Assembly: GCA_024398475.1 (NCBI GenBank)
Contig: JAKSJB010000017.1
Coordinates: 1 to 45,760, forward strand
From: Bacteroidaceae bacterium
Lineage (GTDB): Bacteria > Bacteroidota > Bacteroidia > Bacteroidales > Bacteroidaceae
Direction: 5' to 3'
DNA: 45,760 nucleotides
Under the pieces are notes generated by a model that did no database searches, was not told the DNA's origin, and worked only from the letters and a program-made list of their open reading frames with translations. This document shows, piece by piece, positions 1-7,662 of this stretch (position 1 is its first letter; each line of letters begins with the position of its first letter). Made by a program: the position numbers and the translations under genes.

Positions 1-50
1 AAGCGCGCCGATGGTACTGCACCGCAATGTGGGAGAGTAGGTCGCCGCCT
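1..50 (+). rRNA. 5S ribosomal RNA, 3' end only
   Basis: The first 50 bases match the conserved 3' part of bacterial 5S rRNA: the GATGGTACTGC helix, GTGGGAGAGTAGGTCG, and a closing GCCGCC. The 5' part lies outside the window, so an rRNA operon probably ends here. A strong terminator follows at once. Confidence 0.9.
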
Positions 51-60
51 TTTTTATCAT

Positions 61-107
61 AACGGAAGTCCGTGGGGGTCAATCCTCAGCGGACTTCCGT
101 TTTTTTG
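61..107 (+). terminator. Rho-independent terminator of the rRNA operon
   Basis: A perfect 12-base inverted repeat (61-72 and 90-101) with a 17-base loop is followed by a run of T. It sits directly behind the 5S rRNA end and just before the parC promoter. Confidence 0.88.
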
Positions 108-117
108 TGCCTATTGC

Positions 118-148
118 TTGCGTCTTTTGCAGTTTATTCGTAACTTTG
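118..148 (+). promoter_or_regulatory. Bacteroidetes-type promoter of parC
   Basis: TTG at 118-120, a spacer of exactly 20 bases, and TAACTTTG at 141-148 match the Bacteroidetes -33/-7 consensus. Transcription should begin a few bases after 148. This rules out the GTG at 107 as start codon and supports the ATG at 167. Confidence 0.75.
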
Positions 149-166
149 TGTGCTAATTGTATTCTT

Positions 167-3085
167 ATGGATGAAAATATAAACAATGACGGTATTTCCG
201 ATGATATAAAGGACTTGAGCGCGGAGGATGTGGCTTCTGATGCTTCTGTGGCTAATGCTGATGATAATGGCTTTGGTGCTCCTCACAGCGACTATGATCC
301 GACTGTGATGAGTGACGGTATTACTCATCATCTGAGTGGTATGTATCAGAACTGGTTCCTTGATTATGCTTCCTATGTTATCCTGGAACGTGCCGTTCCT
401 CATATCATGGATGGCTTCAAGCCTGTGCAGAGACGTATCCTTCATTCCATGAAGCGTATGGATGACGGCAGGTACAACAAGGTTGCCAACATTGTGGGTC
501 ACACGATGCAGTTCCATCCTCATGGTGATGCGAGTATCAAGGATGCCTTGGTGCAACTCGGCCAGAAGGAATTGCTTATTGACTGTCAGGGTAACTGGGG
601 TAATATCCTTACCGGTGACGATGCTGCTGCCGGCCGTTATATCGAGGCGCGTCTGTCGAAGTTTGCGAATGAGGTGGTGTTCAATCCTAAGACTACTGAA
701 TGGAAACTTTCCTACGACGGCCGTAACAAGGAGCCTATTGTGCTGCCTGTGAAGTTCCCTCTGCTGCTTGCTCAGGGTGTCGAGGGTATTGCCGTGGGTC
801 TGAGCAGCAAGATTCTTCCTCATAACTTCAACGAACTTTGTGATGCTTCGGTCAGTTACCTGCATGATGAGCCGTTCCAACTTTATCCTGACTTCCTTAC
901 GGGTGGTTCGGTTGATGTGGCTAAGTATAATGACGGTCAGCGTGGGGGTACCGTGAGGGTGAGGGCCAAGATTGAGAAACTGGACAACAAGACTCTGGTT
1001 ATCCGTGAGATTCCTTTCGGCAAGACTGCCACTACGTTGATTGATTCTATACTGAAGGCTATCGACAAGGGTAAGATTAAGGCTAAGAAGGTGGATGACA
1101 ATACGGCGGCTCAGGTGGAAATCCTTGTTCACCTTACTCCGGGTGTTTCGTCGGACAAGACGATTGATGCGCTTTATGCGTTTACTGACTGCGAGGTGAG
1201 TATTTCTCCGAACTGCTGTGTGATTGACAATGACATGCCGCAGTTCCTTACGGTGAGCGATGTGCTGCGCCGTTCTGTGGATTATACGAAGTTCCTCATC
1301 AAGCGTGAACTGGAGATTCAGCGTGACGAATTGCTGGAACAGTTGCTTATGGCTTCGCTGGAACAGATTTTCATTGAGGAGCGTATCTATAAGGCTAGGC
1401 AGTATGAGAATGCCGAGAGTACTGAGGCTGCGTGTGAATATATCGAGGAAAGGTTGGCTCCGTATTTCCCTAAGATGGTGCGTGAGGTGACCCGTGATGA
1501 TATCCTGCATCTGCTGGAACTGAAGATGAAGCGTATCCTCAAGTTCAACAAGGATGAGAACGAGGCTCTCATCGTGAAGATAAAGGATGAGATTGCGCGT
1601 ATCAAGCGTGATCTCAGCAATCTTACGGAGGTTACTGCGCAGTGGTTCCTTCACCTGAAGGAGAAATATGGTGCGGAGCATCCGCGTCTGACTGAAATCA
1701 GGAATTTCGATACGATTCAGGCGGCTACTGTTGCCGAAGCGAATCAGAAACTGTATATCAACCGTGCTGAGGGTTTCATCGGTACGGGTCTGAAGAAGGA
1801 TGAGTTTGTATCGAACTGTTCGGATATTGACGACATCATCATTTTCTACAAGGATGGTACGTATAAGGTGGTGAAGGTGGCTGAAAAGGTGTTTGTGGGT
1901 GAGACTGAGAAGGCTAAGGCTGAGAAGAGAAAGACTGAAATCATTCATGTTGCCGTTTTCAAGAAGAACGATACGCGTACTATTTATAATGTCTGCTACA
2001 AGGACGGAAAGACTGGGGTTTCGTATATCAAGCGTTTCAACGTGACTTCTGTGTCGCGTGACCGTGAATATGACCTCACGATGGGTACTCCAAAGTCGCG
2101 TGTCACTTACTTTACGTCGAATGCCAACGGTGAGGCGGAGGTTATCAAGGTGACTCTGAAACCTCAGTTGAAACTGAAGAAACTGGCTTATGACAAGGAC
2201 TTCAGTGAGATTGCGGTGAAGGGTAGGACTTCGAGGGGTAACGTGCTGACGAAGTATGAGGTGTTCCGTATCGGTCTGAAATCGCATGGCGGCTCTACGC
2301 TGGGCGGTCGTGAGGTGTGGTTCGACAATGACGTGAAGCGTCTGAACTATGAGGGTCACGGTCAGTTCCTCGGTGAGTTCCAGGGTGATGACATGGTTCT
2401 TGTGGTTCTCGACAACGGTGAGTTCTATGTCACTAACTTTGATCTGAACAATCATTATGAACAGAATATCCTGCGTATTGAGAAGTTTGATGCTGAGAAG
2501 GTTTGGACTGCTGTTCTCTGGGATGCTGACAATCAGAACCTTCCTTATATTAAGCGTTTCAACATGGAGGCTTCGGCTAAGCATCAGAACTTCCTGGGGG
2601 ACAATCCTGAATCGAGCCTGATTTTCCTTACTGACTCTCAGTATCCTCGTCTGGTACTTACTTTCAGGGATCCTGATACGTTCAGGGGACCTGCTGAACT
2701 TGATGTTGATGAGTTTATTGCCGTGAAGGGTTTCAAGGCGAAGGGTAAACGTCTTACTGCTTTTGCTCTTGATGGGGTGACGGAAATTGAAAATCCTCAT
2801 GAGAGTCAACAAGTCAACGAGTCAACAAGTCAACAAGTCAACGAGTCAACAAGTCAACAAGTCGATGAGTCAACAAGTCAACAAGAGGGGAACGCAAACG
2901 CTAACGCAAACGAAAACGAAAACGCAAACCCTAACGCAAACGCAAATGCTGATGTTGACAAAAACAAAGATGGGGAATCTGACGGAAATGGTGAGGGTGG
3001 TTCTGATGATTCGGACGATTCTGATGATTCGGATGATGGACCTCACTATCATGATGAAACTCCGATTCAACTGACTTTATTCTGA
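167..3085 (+). CDS. parC: DNA topoisomerase IV subunit A, with low-complexity C-terminal tail
   Basis: This type IIA topoisomerase subunit cuts and rejoins DNA to decatenate chromosomes; it would act with ParE, which is not in this window. The breakage-reunion domain covers about residues 58-500. Its catalytic tyrosine is Tyr158 in AAAGRYIEARLSKF, and the quinolone-region helix is seen as HPHGDASIKDALVQL at 118-132. A beta-pinwheel-like DNA-wrapping region spans about 540-870. The protein has 972 residues when started at the ATG at 167, where the promoter places the message start. Residues 879-972 are unusual: they are encoded by 8-base, 6-base and 9-base tandem repeats, then a short acidic stretch, and they end in QLTLF. 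ParC is preferred over GyrA because the core resembles the Bacteroidetes ParC type, but this is a family judgement. The next gene starts 1 base after the stop. Confidence 0.93.
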   Translation: MDENINNDGISDDIKDLSAEDVASDASVANADDNGFGAPHSDYDPTVMSDGITHHLSGMYQNWFLDYASYVILERAVPHIMDGFKPVQRRILHSMKRMDDGRYNKVANIVGHTMQFHPHGDASIKDALVQLGQKELLIDCQGNWGNILTGDDAAAGRYIEARLSKFANEVVFNPKTTEWKLSYDGRNKEPIVLPVKFPLLLAQGVEGIAVGLSSKILPHNFNELCDASVSYLHDEPFQLYPDFLTGGSVDVAKYNDGQRGGTVRVRAKIEKLDNKTLVIREIPFGKTATTLIDSILKAIDKGKIKAKKVDDNTAAQVEILVHLTPGVSSDKTIDALYAFTDCEVSISPNCCVIDNDMPQFLTVSDVLRRSVDYTKFLIKRELEIQRDELLEQLLMASLEQIFIEERIYKARQYENAESTEAACEYIEERLAPYFPKMVREVTRDDILHLLELKMKRILKFNKDENEALIVKIKDEIARIKRDLSNLTEVTAQWFLHLKEKYGAEHPRLTEIRNFDTIQAATVAEANQKLYINRAEGFIGTGLKKDEFVSNCSDIDDIIIFYKDGTYKVVKVAEKVFVGETEKAKAEKRKTEIIHVAVFKKNDTRTIYNVCYKDGKTGVSYIKRFNVTSVSRDREYDLTMGTPKSRVTYFTSNANGEAEVIKVTLKPQLKLKKLAYDKDFSEIAVKGRTSRGNVLTKYEVFRIGLKSHGGSTLGGREVWFDNDVKRLNYEGHGQFLGEFQGDDMVLVVLDNGEFYVTNFDLNNHYEQNILRIEKFDAEKVWTAVLWDADNQNLPYIKRFNMEASAKHQNFLGDNPESSLIFLTDSQYPRLVLTFRDPDTFRGPAELDVDEFIAVKGFKAKGKRLTAFALDGVTEIENPHESQQVNESTSQQVNESTSQQVDESTSQQEGNANANANENENANPNANANADVDKNKDGESDGNGEGGSDDSDDSDDSDDGPHYHDETPIQLTLF
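2807..2886 (+). repeat. 8-base tandem repeat (CAACRAGT), ten units, inside parC
   Basis: Ten consecutive 8-base units, mostly CAACAAGT or CAACGAGT, lie in perfect register. Three units make 24 bases, so the protein repeats every eight residues as QQVNESTS. The same unit family occurs in reverse orientation at 4961-5012 and forward at 45694-45760. Confidence 0.95.
2891..2949 (+). repeat. 6-base tandem repeat (AACGCA) inside parC
   Basis: A run of AACGCA and close variants (AACGAA, AACGCT) encodes alternating Asn with Ala or Glu. Two copies of the same hexamer lie in the 4946-4957 spacer next to the 8-base family. Confidence 0.85.
3002..3037 (+). repeat. 9-base tandem repeat (TCKGAYGAT) inside parC
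   Basis: Four units of 9 bases encode Ser-Asp-Asp four times. The unit length is a multiple of three, so copy-number change here would not alter the reading frame, unlike the 8-base array upstream. Confidence 0.85.
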
Positions 3086-3086
3086 T

Positions 3087-3812
3087 ATGAACAGGTTGGT
3101 ATTCATGCTGTTGATGGCTGTCATGCCGCTGATTGCCTTTGCCCAGAAGACTTACTATGTGGGTATTGGTGCGGCTGATGTGCTGGATACTTATCTTTCT
3201 CCTTATTCTTACAAGGGGGTGCATGTGTCTCTTGCCCGTGAGGTTCAGTATGTTCATACGCTGCACAATCTGTCGGTTTCTGCTGCATTTACTGACAGTC
3301 CTGCCGGAAACGTGGACGAATATGTTGGGGATATCCGATATGGTGTGGCTCATCAGTTTGAACTTCTGAACTGTAACGGCTTTTCTCTTAAGGCGGGTCC
3401 TATGGGGTCTGCTCTGCTGGGGGCGATATATAATAGCAGAAACGGTAACAATCCTGTACAGGCGAAGGTGGCGCTGACTGCTGACCTTTCGGTTCGTGCG
3501 AGGTATGACCTTCGCATACGGAACTGTCGTTTTCCTCTGCAGTACACGTTGTGTGTCCCTTGTGTGGGTGTGGCTTTCTCTCCTAATTTCGGACAGTCGT
3601 ATTATGAATTTTCGTTGGGTGTGTATGACCGCAACGTGAAATTTGCCAACGTTTTCAATTCTCCGTCCCTGAATCATCGTCTGACTGTTGGTATTCCTAT
3701 TGGGGATAATGTGTTGAAGGTGGGTTACATGGGACGTGTGGATCAGTCGGTTTTCAATCATCTGCGGTATCATTACTATACCCATTCTCTGATTATTGGA
3801 TTTGAATTATGA
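3087..3812 (+). CDS. Secreted or outer-membrane beta-barrel protein, DUF3316-like
   Basis: The 241-residue product starts with a clear Sec signal peptide (hydrophobic to about residue 18, cleavage after AFA, mature start near QKTYYVG). The mature part alternates polar and hydrophobic residues in short strands and ends in SLIIGFEL, an aromatic-rich final strand typical of outer-membrane barrels. It resembles the Bacteroidetes DUF3316 group, but I recall that family only by style and have not compared it. The start is 1 base after the parC stop, and its end overlaps the next gene by 4 bases, so the three genes probably form one transcript. No enzymatic motif is visible. Confidence 0.72.
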   Translation: MNRLVFMLLMAVMPLIAFAQKTYYVGIGAADVLDTYLSPYSYKGVHVSLAREVQYVHTLHNLSVSAAFTDSPAGNVDEYVGDIRYGVAHQFELLNCNGFSLKAGPMGSALLGAIYNSRNGNNPVQAKVALTADLSVRARYDLRIRNCRFPLQYTLCVPCVGVAFSPNFGQSYYEFSLGVYDRNVKFANVFNSPSLNHRLTVGIPIGDNVLKVGYMGRVDQSVFNHLRYHYYTHSLIIGFEL

Positions 3813-4843
3813 AACATGATATTTTCCATAGACTGATTTCGGTGATGGCTGCTCTCCTGATGGTGATGCCGTTGCTGATGCTGTCGTGTGTGGACGAGGA
3901 GATTCCGTGTGTGGATTCTCCGCAGGGCAATTTCGAGGCTTTGTGGCAGTTGATGGACGAAAGGTACTGTTTCTTCGATTATAAGAAAAAGGAACTTGGG
4001 ATTGACTGGGATGAGATTCATGATCGCTACAGTCGCAGGATTTCTTCCGGTATGAACAGGGAACAGTTGTTTCAGGTCTTATGTGACATGATTGGGGAAT
4101 TGAGGGACGGTCATGTAAACCTGGGTGCTTCTTTTGACTACGGACGCAACTGGAGTTATTGGGAGGATTTTCCTGAGAATTATTATGACAGTATTGCCCG
4201 TGGTTATCTTGGACGTGACTACAACATTGCTGCCGGACTCAGTTTCAGGGTTCTTGATGACAATGTGGGGTATGTGAGGATTGAGAGTTTTTCTGACGGT
4301 ATGGGTGACGGTAACATAAGTAGTATGCTGCAGTTGCTGGCTGGTTGCCGTGGACTGATTATTGACGTGAGAAACAACGGTGGCGGAAGTCTTTCCAATG
4401 TGGAGACTCTTGTCAGTCATTTTACCAACAGTAAGGTGTTGGTGGGTTATGTCTATCATAAGACCGGAAAGGGACATAACGATTTCAGTAAACCGGAACC
4501 GATGTATGTGGAACCTGCACGTGGGACGCGCTGGCAGAAGGATGTGGTGGTTATCACGAACCGTCAGAGTTTTTCTGCTACGAATGACTTCGTGAAGTGT
4601 ATGCATACTCTGCCTAATGTTACTTTGCTGGGTGACCGTACCGGGGGTGGTTCGGGTATGCCGTTCAATATGGAACTGCCTAACGGATGGAGTGTGCGCT
4701 ATTCGGCTGTGGTGTATCTGGACGCACAGGGACAGCATACGGAATTCGGTATCGATCCCGATACGTTGGTGATGATGAATCAAAGTGATGTGATAAAACG
4801 TAAGGATACACTTATTGAAGCTGCAAGAAGTCTTTTTTGGTAG
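3809..4843 (+). CDS. S41-family peptidase lipoprotein
   Basis: The 344-residue product carries a lipoprotein signal ending in LMLSC, with Cys27 as the likely lipidated residue, so it should sit in the cell envelope. The body has the S41 (tail-specific protease) pattern: GYVRIESF near 154-161, LIIDVRNNGGGS near 183-194, and a segment NRQSFSATNDF whose Ser256 occupies the place of the catalytic serine. No clear PDZ domain is seen, which fits the shorter Bacteroidetes S41 lipoproteins. The start codon overlaps the stop of the upstream barrel gene (ATGA), suggesting translational coupling. The substrate is unknown. Confidence 0.85.
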   Translation: MKHDIFHRLISVMAALLMVMPLLMLSCVDEEIPCVDSPQGNFEALWQLMDERYCFFDYKKKELGIDWDEIHDRYSRRISSGMNREQLFQVLCDMIGELRDGHVNLGASFDYGRNWSYWEDFPENYYDSIARGYLGRDYNIAAGLSFRVLDDNVGYVRIESFSDGMGDGNISSMLQLLAGCRGLIIDVRNNGGGSLSNVETLVSHFTNSKVLVGYVYHKTGKGHNDFSKPEPMYVEPARGTRWQKDVVVITNRQSFSATNDFVKCMHTLPNVTLLGDRTGGGSGMPFNMELPNGWSVRYSAVVYLDAQGQHTEFGIDPDTLVMMNQSDVIKRKDTLIEAARSLFW

Positions 4844-4879
4844 GCATTGGCCATTAGCCATTAGCCATTAGCCATTGGC
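4843..4879. repeat. 7-base tandem repeat (GCCATTA), five units
   Basis: GGCATTG, three GCCATTA and GCCATTG lie in a row directly behind the S41 peptidase stop. Shorter relatives of this motif occur in other spacers of the window (near 24895, 29268, 30825 and 41988). Confidence 0.85.
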
Positions 4880-4896
4880 TTGCCATCCGGGTGATT

Positions 4897-4931
4897 ACTC
4901 GAAAACTCGAATCATCGAAAACTCGAAAATC
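4897..4931. repeat. 8-base tandem repeat (ACTCGAAA), four units
   Basis: ACTCGAAA, ACTCGAAT, CATCGAAA and ACTCGAAA follow one another in register. Weak relatives (CTCGAAGAATCGATAAATCG) occur in the ilvB-ilvN spacer near 39975. Confidence 0.8.
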
Positions 4932-4960
4932 TTGTAGATTCTAATAACGCAAACGCAAAG

Positions 4961-5012
4961 ACTCGTTGACTTGTTGACTTGTAGACTCGTAGACTCGTAG
5001 GCTTGTAGACTC
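4961..5012 (-). repeat. 8-base tandem repeat (CWACRAGT family), six and a half units
   Basis: Read on the plus strand the units are ACTCGTTG, ACTTGTTG, ACTTGTAG, ACTCGTAG, ACTCGTAG and GCTTGTAG. On the minus strand these are CWACRAGT units, the family found inside parC. A small perfect hairpin (CCCCC GAA GGGGG) follows at 5012-5024, just before the mlaF stop. Confidence 0.9.
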
Positions 5013-5031
5013 CCCCGAAGGGGGCTACTCG

Positions 5032-5805
5032 TCAACCGTTATCGCGTGAGGCTTCATGGGCTTCCTTTACCTGACGGAGTATGTCGCTGGCAAAGATGAA
5101 ATCTTCAAGTTGTGGGTTTTGGGCATCCATTATCTCTTTGTTGGAGCCGTTCCACTCGATTTTTCCCTTACATATAAAGATTATACTTTCACCGATACCC
5201 ATTACTGAATTCATGTCGTGGGTATTGACGATTGTGGTTATTCCCATTTCGTGGGTAATGCCTTGTATGAGTTCGTCAATGACTATGGAGGTCTTTGGAT
5301 CCAGACCTGAGTTGGGCTCGTCGCAGAATAGGTATTTTGGCTCAAGTGAGATTGCTCGGGCTATGGCTACTCGTTTCTGCATACCTCCGGACAGTTCCTT
5401 CGGAAACTTGTTCTCTGTTCCTGCCAGATTGACGCGTGCAAGACATTCCTTTGCCCTGCGTACTCGTTCTTCGTAGTTCTTGTGACTGAACATGTTGAGT
5501 GGGAACATCACGTTGTCGAGTACTGTCATGGAATCGAATAGGGCGGCACTCTGGAAAATCATTCCCATTTCGCGGCGCAGCATTATCTTTTCGCGCTTTG
5601 ACATGCTGACAAAGTCGCGGTCGTCATACAGAATCTTACCTTTATCGGGTGTGAATAGACCTACAATGTTCTTCATCAGTACGGTCTTGCCTGAACCTGA
5701 CTGACCGATGATGAGGTTGACCTTGCCGTTCTCGAAGGTGGCATTGATGTCCTTGAGTACGTCTCTGTCTTCAAACGATTTATATAAGTGTTCTATGCGT
5801 ATCAT
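5032..5805 (-). CDS. mlaF: MlaF-like ABC transporter ATP-binding protein (phospholipid transport)
   Basis: The 257-residue ATPase should power phospholipid movement between the inner membrane and the periplasm, partnered with the permease encoded just upstream. All ABC motifs are present: Walker A GQSGSGKT near residues 34-41, the signature LSGGMQKR, Walker B LFCDEPNSGLDP, and the switch histidine in NTHDM. The NSGLDP form of Walker B and the pairing with MlaE are typical of the Mla family. The start codon directly abuts the mlaE stop. No mlaD or mlaC homologue follows; a repeat-rich spacer does, so the remaining subunits must lie elsewhere. Confidence 0.92.
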   Translation of the reverse strand: MIRIEHLYKSFEDRDVLKDINATFENGKVNLIIGQSGSGKTVLMKNIVGLFTPDKGKILYDDRDFVSMSKREKIMLRREMGMIFQSAALFDSMTVLDNVMFPLNMFSHKNYEERVRRAKECLARVNLAGTENKFPKELSGGMQKRVAIARAISLEPKYLFCDEPNSGLDPKTSIVIDELIQGITHEMGITTIVNTHDMNSVMGIGESIIFICKGKIEWNGSNKEIMDAQNPQLEDFIFASDILRQVKEAHEASRDNG

Positions 5806-6552
5806 TTATGTAAGAATCTGTGTTAGGAATATATCTGCAAAGAGTATGAGTATGCTGCTGAGTACTACGGCATCGGTACTTGCCTTGCCGACTTCTACAC
5901 TTCCTCCTTCTACGGTATAGCCTTTGTAGGATGATACGGAGGATATGATGAAGGCATAGACTATAGCCTTGATGATTCCGCACCAGAAGAACCATTGGTT
6001 GAACTCGTAGTGGAATCCTACGAGTAGTTCGTGGATGGTGGTGGTGCCGAGGAAGGTGGTACAGAATGCTCCGATTATTCCTGAAGCGACACTGAAGGTG
6101 ACGAGTATAGGTATGATGGTCATGAGTCCTGCTACCTTAGGCAGAATAAGGTAGTTGGCTGAGTTGACTCCCATGATGTCGAGGGCGTCAATCTGTTGGG
6201 TTATCCGCATGGTTCCGAGTTCACTCGCAATGTTGGAACCTACCTTGCCGGCGAGTATGAGACACATGATGCTGGATGAGAATTCGAGAAGCATGATTTC
6301 CCGGGTGGTGTAGCCTACTACCATTTCCGGCATCCACGGACTCTGAATGTTGAGTTTTATCTGAAGGCATATTACTGCACCGATGAAGAAGGATATGATG
6401 AGTACGATTCCTATGGAGTTGTAGCCCAACTGGAACATCTCTGTGATGTACTGCTGAAAGAACATACGCCAGCGGTCGGGTTGGGTCAGAACCCTTCCCA
6501 TCAGTTGTACGTATCTGCCTATGTCGGTCAATGCCTCTTTTAATGTAATCAC
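5806..6552 (-). CDS. mlaE: MlaE-like ABC transporter permease
   Basis: The 248-residue inner-membrane protein has about five hydrophobic segments and the MlaE hallmark region around SNIASELGTMRITQQIDAL, where a conserved glutamate and the coupling helix contact the ATPase. It is the first gene of a two-gene transcript with mlaF. A Bacteroidetes -7 element lies about 30 bases upstream of its start. The family is confident; the direction of phospholipid transport cannot be judged from sequence. Confidence 0.93.
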   Translation of the reverse strand: MITLKEALTDIGRYVQLMGRVLTQPDRWRMFFQQYITEMFQLGYNSIGIVLIISFFIGAVICLQIKLNIQSPWMPEMVVGYTTREIMLLEFSSSIMCLILAGKVGSNIASELGTMRITQQIDALDIMGVNSANYLILPKVAGLMTIIPILVTFSVASGIIGAFCTTFLGTTTIHELLVGFHYEFNQWFFWCGIIKAIVYAFIISSVSSYKGYTVEGGSVEVGKASTDAVVLSSILILFADIFLTQILT

Positions 6553-6580
6553 TATATATTCTATGTTTTTGTTTCCTTTG

Positions 6581-6588
6581 CAAAGTTA
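6581..6588 (-). promoter_or_regulatory. -7 element of the mlaE-mlaF transcript
   Basis: On the minus strand this is TAACTTTG, a full match to TAnnTTTG, followed by a leader of about 25 bases. No convincing TTG was found 20 bases upstream. Confidence 0.55.
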
Positions 6589-6630
6589 AGAATTAATTCA
6601 CAATATAGCCGGTTATTCACATTTATTTCT

Positions 6631-6638
6631 TACCTTTG
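6631..6638 (+). promoter_or_regulatory. -7 element of lptB
   Basis: TACCTTTG matches TAnnTTTG and faces away from the mlaE element about 45 bases away, giving a compact divergent promoter region. The leader to the ATG at 6712 would be about 70 bases. Confidence 0.55.
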
Positions 6639-6711
6639 CACACGAAATACTGACTTTCAGTAAATAAACGAATCATTATTTTTATACCTATATATAAAGA
6701 TAGTTGCGACG

Positions 6712-7572
6712 ATGAACTTAGATGAAACTATACAGACTCCTTCTCTGAATAATGCCAGTGATGCCGAAATCCCGGAATTCAGTGATGAGCGCATGACTCT
6801 CTATACCCGTAATCTGATAAAGACTTATGGTAAGCGTACTGTTGTGAACGATGTCTCGTTCAATGTTCGTCAGGGGGAGATTGTGGGTCTGCTCGGCCCT
6901 AACGGTGCCGGTAAGACTACGAGTTTCTATATGACAACCGGACTTGTGGTTCCTAATGCGGGACGTGTGTTTATCAATGACAGTGAAATCACGAACTTCC
7001 CTGTTGCCAAGCGTGCCCGTGCCGGAGTCGGTTATCTTGCTCAGGAGGCGAGTGTGTTCCGTACGATGAGTGTGGAGGATAACATCATGAGTGTGTTGGA
7101 GATGACTGGCAAGCCTCGTGATTATCAGTTGGAGAAACTGGAGAGCCTGCTGGATGAGTTCCGTCTGCAGAAGGTTCGCAAGAATTCTGGTAACCGTCTG
7201 TCGGGTGGTGAACGCCGCCGTTGTGAGATTGCCCGCTGTCTTGCCATTGATCCTAAGTTCATCATGCTCGACGAACCGTTTGCGGGTGTGGATCCTATTG
7301 CCGTGGAGGATATTCAGTATATTGTCTGGAAACTAAAGGACCGCAACATCGGTATCCTTATTACGGACCACAACGTTCAGGAAACTCTTTGTATTACGGA
7401 CCGTGCCTATCTTTTGTTTGAGGGTAGAATCCTCTTCAAGGGTACTCCGCCTGAATTGGCTCAAAACCGTATTGTCAAGGAGAAGTATCTCGGTACGAAC
7501 TTTGAACTCCGACCAAAGGACTTCCAGTTGATTGAGGAGAAGAAGAAACGTGAGGCAATGGAAGACAATTGA
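6712..7572 (+). CDS. lptB: LPS export ABC transporter ATP-binding protein LptB, with N-terminal extension
   Basis: LptB is the cytoplasmic ATPase that drives lipopolysaccharide extraction by LptFG. The 286-residue product has Walker A GPNGAGKTT near residues 63-71, a Q-loop in VGYLAQEASVFR, signature LSGGERRRCEIAR, Walker B FIMLDEPFAGVDP and switch histidine ITDHNV. These are close to LptB hallmarks. Usual LptB length is about 240. The first 27 residues before MTLYTRNLIKTYGK are an acidic extension outside the ABC fold, so either the real start is the Met at codon 28 (6793) or this lineage has a tail. The ATG at 6712 is kept because the -7 element lies upstream of it. Confidence 0.92.
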   Translation: MNLDETIQTPSLNNASDAEIPEFSDERMTLYTRNLIKTYGKRTVVNDVSFNVRQGEIVGLLGPNGAGKTTSFYMTTGLVVPNAGRVFINDSEITNFPVAKRARAGVGYLAQEASVFRTMSVEDNIMSVLEMTGKPRDYQLEKLESLLDEFRLQKVRKNSGNRLSGGERRRCEIARCLAIDPKFIMLDEPFAGVDPIAVEDIQYIVWKLKDRNIGILITDHNVQETLCITDRAYLLFEGRILFKGTPPELAQNRIVKEKYLGTNFELRPKDFQLIEEKKKREAMEDN

Positions 7573-7607
7573 GGTTTTCTCATTTCTGACTCACGTAAAT
7601 AAAAATA

Positions 7608-7650
7608 AACTCCGCAACACATTATGCATGTGTTGCGGAGTTCTTATTTT
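7608..7650. terminator. Bidirectional terminator between lptB and a convergent lipoprotein gene
   Basis: A perfect 15-base inverted repeat (7608-7622 and 7628-7642) with a 5-base loop lies between two converging genes. A-rich sequence on the left and T-rich sequence on the right would serve both directions. Confidence 0.88.
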
Positions 7651-7662
7651 GTAATTTGTGGA

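Noticed and set aside
107..166. GTG start extending parC by 20 residues
   Set aside because: The -33/-7 promoter at 118-148 would lie inside the extension, and ParC homology begins after the ATG at 167.
134..2812. Long open frame (892 codons) opposite parC
   Set aside because: It mirrors parC codon by codon, has no family motifs and no promoter, and its composition (His, Arg and Leu rich) is that of an antisense shadow.
3102..3160. Mobile element or phage origin for the repeats
   Set aside because: No transposase, integrase, target-site duplication or terminal inverted repeat was found anywhere in the window.
2931..3785. 284-codon minus-strand frame opposite the beta-barrel gene
   Set aside because: It is an antisense shadow crossing two genes and the parC repeat tail, with no recognisable domain.
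4843..5012. CRISPR array
   Set aside because: Units are 7-8 bases with no spacers and no cas genes; they are plain tandem repeats.
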